Assembly (NCBI GenBank): GCA_905221605.1
Contig: CAJNDS010002489.1
Coordinates: 186,001 to 250,000 of the forward strand
DNA from: Symbiodinium natans
Lineage: Eukaryota > Sar > Dinophyceae > Suessiales > Symbiodiniaceae
DNA length: 64,000 nt
Direction of reading: 5' to 3'
In this document: positions 62,063 through 64,000 of the stretch, piece by piece
How the letters are laid out: each line of letters opens with the position of its first letter
How positions within the stretch are numbered: position 1 is the stretch's first letter
The notes under the pieces: generated by a model
The model's database searches: none
Told to the model about the DNA's origin: nothing
What the model saw: only the letters and a program-made list of their open reading frames with translations
Translations under genes and position numbers: made by a program

Positions 62063-62345
62063 TGTCACGCGCTTGGCCAGATGGGTGTCACGCGCTTCGG
62101 GCCCGCGGTCTCCCATGGTCGAGGGCAATTGGGGCTGGGTTCGTGTCACGCGCTTCGGGCCTGGGATCTCCCATGGTCTCCGATCATGTGCACAATTGGG
62201 GCCGGGTGGGTGTCGCGCGGTTTGGGTCCGTGTCGCGCGCTTCGGGCCTGCGGTCTCCCATCTCCGATCATGAGCACAATTCGGGCCGGGTGGGTGTCGC
62301 GCGGTTTGGGTTCTTGGTCTCCCATGGTCTCCGATCATGTTCATG
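62063..62345 (+). repeat. GC-rich minisatellite
   Basis: Four to five units of about 55-85 bp beginning GTGTCRCGCGCTTCGGGCC or GTGTCGCGCGGTTTGGGT and containing GTCTCCCATGGTCTCCGATC and ACAATTGGGGCCGGGTGG. All frames stay open through it on both strands. Confidence 0.85.
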
Positions 62346-62384
62346 CAGAGCTCGGCTCAACACTCCACGGTGTTAGACCAGCAA

Positions 62385-62512
62385 CCACCCTAAACCTTTA
62401 CCCTAAACCCTATAAACCAAACCCTATAAACCCTGTAAACCCTACAAACCCTACAAACCCTATAAACCCTATAAACCCAATGCACCCAATGAACCCTATG
62501 AACTCTCTAAAC
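62385..62512 (-). repeat. CCCTATAAA / CCCTACAAA variant array
   Basis: Mostly 9-mers, the complement class of the TTTATAGGG array at 1.7 kb. A second short one is at 62635-62678. Confidence 0.85.
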
Positions 62513-62679
62513 CCTATACTTGGCTGCACTCAGAAGGGTGGCTATAAGTTAAATTTTTAGCTGCCTTCTTAAGAAACCCAATAAACCCAAAAAGGCGAAG
62601 GATCTAAAGTTACAGCAAAGCACCACAAAGTATGAAACCCGATAAACCCTATAAACCCCATAAACCCTATAGACCCTAA

Positions 62680-63940
62680 GCACCATCTCCGAGGAGCCAC
62701 CTGCGCACCGACGTTTTTCAGCTGGGATGCGAGAGTCTTGCTTGTAGTCTCTAGCACTTTCTTCGTTCACTGAGAAGAAAAACACTGTGGTTTTTCATGC
62801 GGCCAAGGGAAGATGACAAGTTTTATCATCGTTCGGCACAAAGGTGAGTCTCGACGAGATTCGGACCACGCACATCCAATCCTACAGTACAAGGGTTTAG
62901 GGCTTAGGGCTTAGGGTTTAGGGTTTGGGGGTTACAGGCCATTCCCATCATTCCTCCGAGAACCGGTTGCGCGCTTGGAAAAATACCAAGACCTGTGGCA
63001 GGCTGCCTCTCATTGAGCGGCAGAAACGCAGAAACGCGGACGGGGATTTGGTCCCTTCATCCGCGTGCCTCTCAAGCCCAGCTCTTTGGTCGTTCAGCAG
63101 TACACAGAATTCTTACTTCTCCAATAACCCAGGGGAAAAAAGGTTTCTACTAAACAAGGAAACCCAAAAAGTTAAAAGTTCAACTAAAGGCGATGTAAGA
63201 ATTTGTGATGAACATTTCTGAACCATCTTACACTGCCACGCAGCCTACAGGCTCGGCGCAGCAGGCTGCCCGCAATGTCAATGAGCTTTACCAGATTCAG
63301 ATGTGAAACCCCAAGCGAGTGTTGTGGCTTCTTGCTTTCCAGCCTTGTCTTAGCAATCTTGTCTTGTTGTGTTAGTTAGCCGTTTTCCTTTTGATGGTTA
63401 TCCAGGCTAGTAATCAAAGACATGCGGGCCACGTACAGCGTATCTTGCAGGCCATTCCCATCATTCCTCCATTTACCAGTTGGAAATGGTACTTGCAAAT
63501 GCGCAAACCACCGATTGTGCACCAAGATTGAGGAACGTGAGAGAGACGGGCGTCAAGTATGCTCAAGCAAAACGACCCGATCTCAGAAAAAAAGTAGCGT
63601 CAGGCACCACGCACTCGGCGGGTTCTTGATGATGTGGGCCGCTTGTGCAGGTCCTAAGCTCTCCTCTTCATGGTTCTGTTGGATTTACGAGCGCAGGCTG
63701 TGGGACGCCTCTTGTCGCTCTTGCCATGGGCAGAAGACAGCGCACCACGAAGCTAAGTCTACGGCATCCTCACGAAATCAGCAAATATGTGCCTGCAGGC
63801 GCCTGCCATGGCCCTAACAGCAAAATGGGTTTAGGGTTTAGGATTTGGGGTTTAGGGTTTAGGGCTCCCTCCGACCATGTTTGATCGAGCTGCCGCCGCT
63901 TCACCGCCGCAGCATGTCGGCCATCAGGATGTCGGCCATC
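62680..63940. other. No gene supported
   Basis: Frames up to 131 codons on + (63422-63817) without a domain. GGCCATTCCCATCATTCCTCC occurs at 62937 and again at 63450, a dispersed duplication. TTTAGGG patches at 62894-62930 and 63828-63865. Confidence 0.3.
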
Positions 63941-63941
63941 C

Positions 63942-64000
63942 TTTACTCCCCTTAGAACCTGAATAAAAATAATAACTTTAATACTCTCTTGAGTTTTATA
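63942..64000. mobile_element. Dispersed element, family E, copy 3, cut by the window end
   Basis: TACTCCCCTTAGAACCTGAA followed by AT-rich core, as in 55331-55445. Confidence 0.6.

Noticed and set aside
61877..62344. 155-codon minus-strand protein with repeated HPPGPNCAHD words
   Set aside because: It is the reading of the GC-rich minisatellite; both strands are open there and no start or domain is convincing.

Overview
The window looks like nuclear DNA of a dinoflagellate, probably Symbiodiniaceae-like. Plant-type telomeric heptamers (TTTAGGG / CCCTAAA) are scattered through almost all 64 kb in both orientations. Coding signal is sparse and intron-split. One repeat carries a sequence resembling the 3' end of the dinoflagellate spliced leader just before an in-frame ATG. 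A recognisable exon set combines a GGDEF-like domain with armadillo repeats. The organism call is inference: TTTAGGG telomeres also occur in plants and green algae, and no rRNA, tRNA or organelle marker was found to settle it.

Layout. 1-13.8 kb is gene-poor DNA: interstitial TTTAGGG arrays, microsatellites and short inverted-repeat (MITE-like) elements. 13.86-18.08 kb is a repeat island bounded by a matching inverted end sequence. It holds about seven 265-bp hairpin-rich tandem units, about 2.4 copies of an 823-bp tandem unit, and a short related block. 18.1-23.7 kb is again repeat-rich. 23.8-27.4 kb holds exon-like segments on the minus strand: an armadillo-repeat exon, a GGDEF-like exon, an upstream helical exon and a short membrane-segment ORF. 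29.5-34.2 kb is a diverged tandem duplication (about five units) of a gene-like segment, best read on the minus strand. 35.05-35.5 kb holds another minus-strand exon-like stretch.

The standout locus is 40786-49392: an 8.6-kb LTR element with identical 287-bp LTRs, a 5-bp TAGGG target duplication made inside a TTTAGGG repeat, a primer-binding site matching the anticodon region of initiator tRNA-Met (half-tRNA priming as in Drosophila copia), and a purine-rich tract before the 3' LTR. The coding space is two very long overlapping frames (1379 and about 1176 codons) with a WW-like motif, an S1-like RNA-binding domain and six CCCH zinc fingers. I see no protease, integrase, reverse transcriptase or RNase H, so it is probably a non-autonomous but protein-coding retroelement that depends on a partner for reverse transcription and integration.

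49.4-64 kb returns to repeat-rich DNA with more MITE copies, long TTTAGGGG arrays, trinucleotide repeats and a GC-rich minisatellite. Beyond the large retroelement frames and the ARM/GGDEF exons, coding calls are weak; exon boundaries are provisional because dinoflagellate introns often use non-GT donors.
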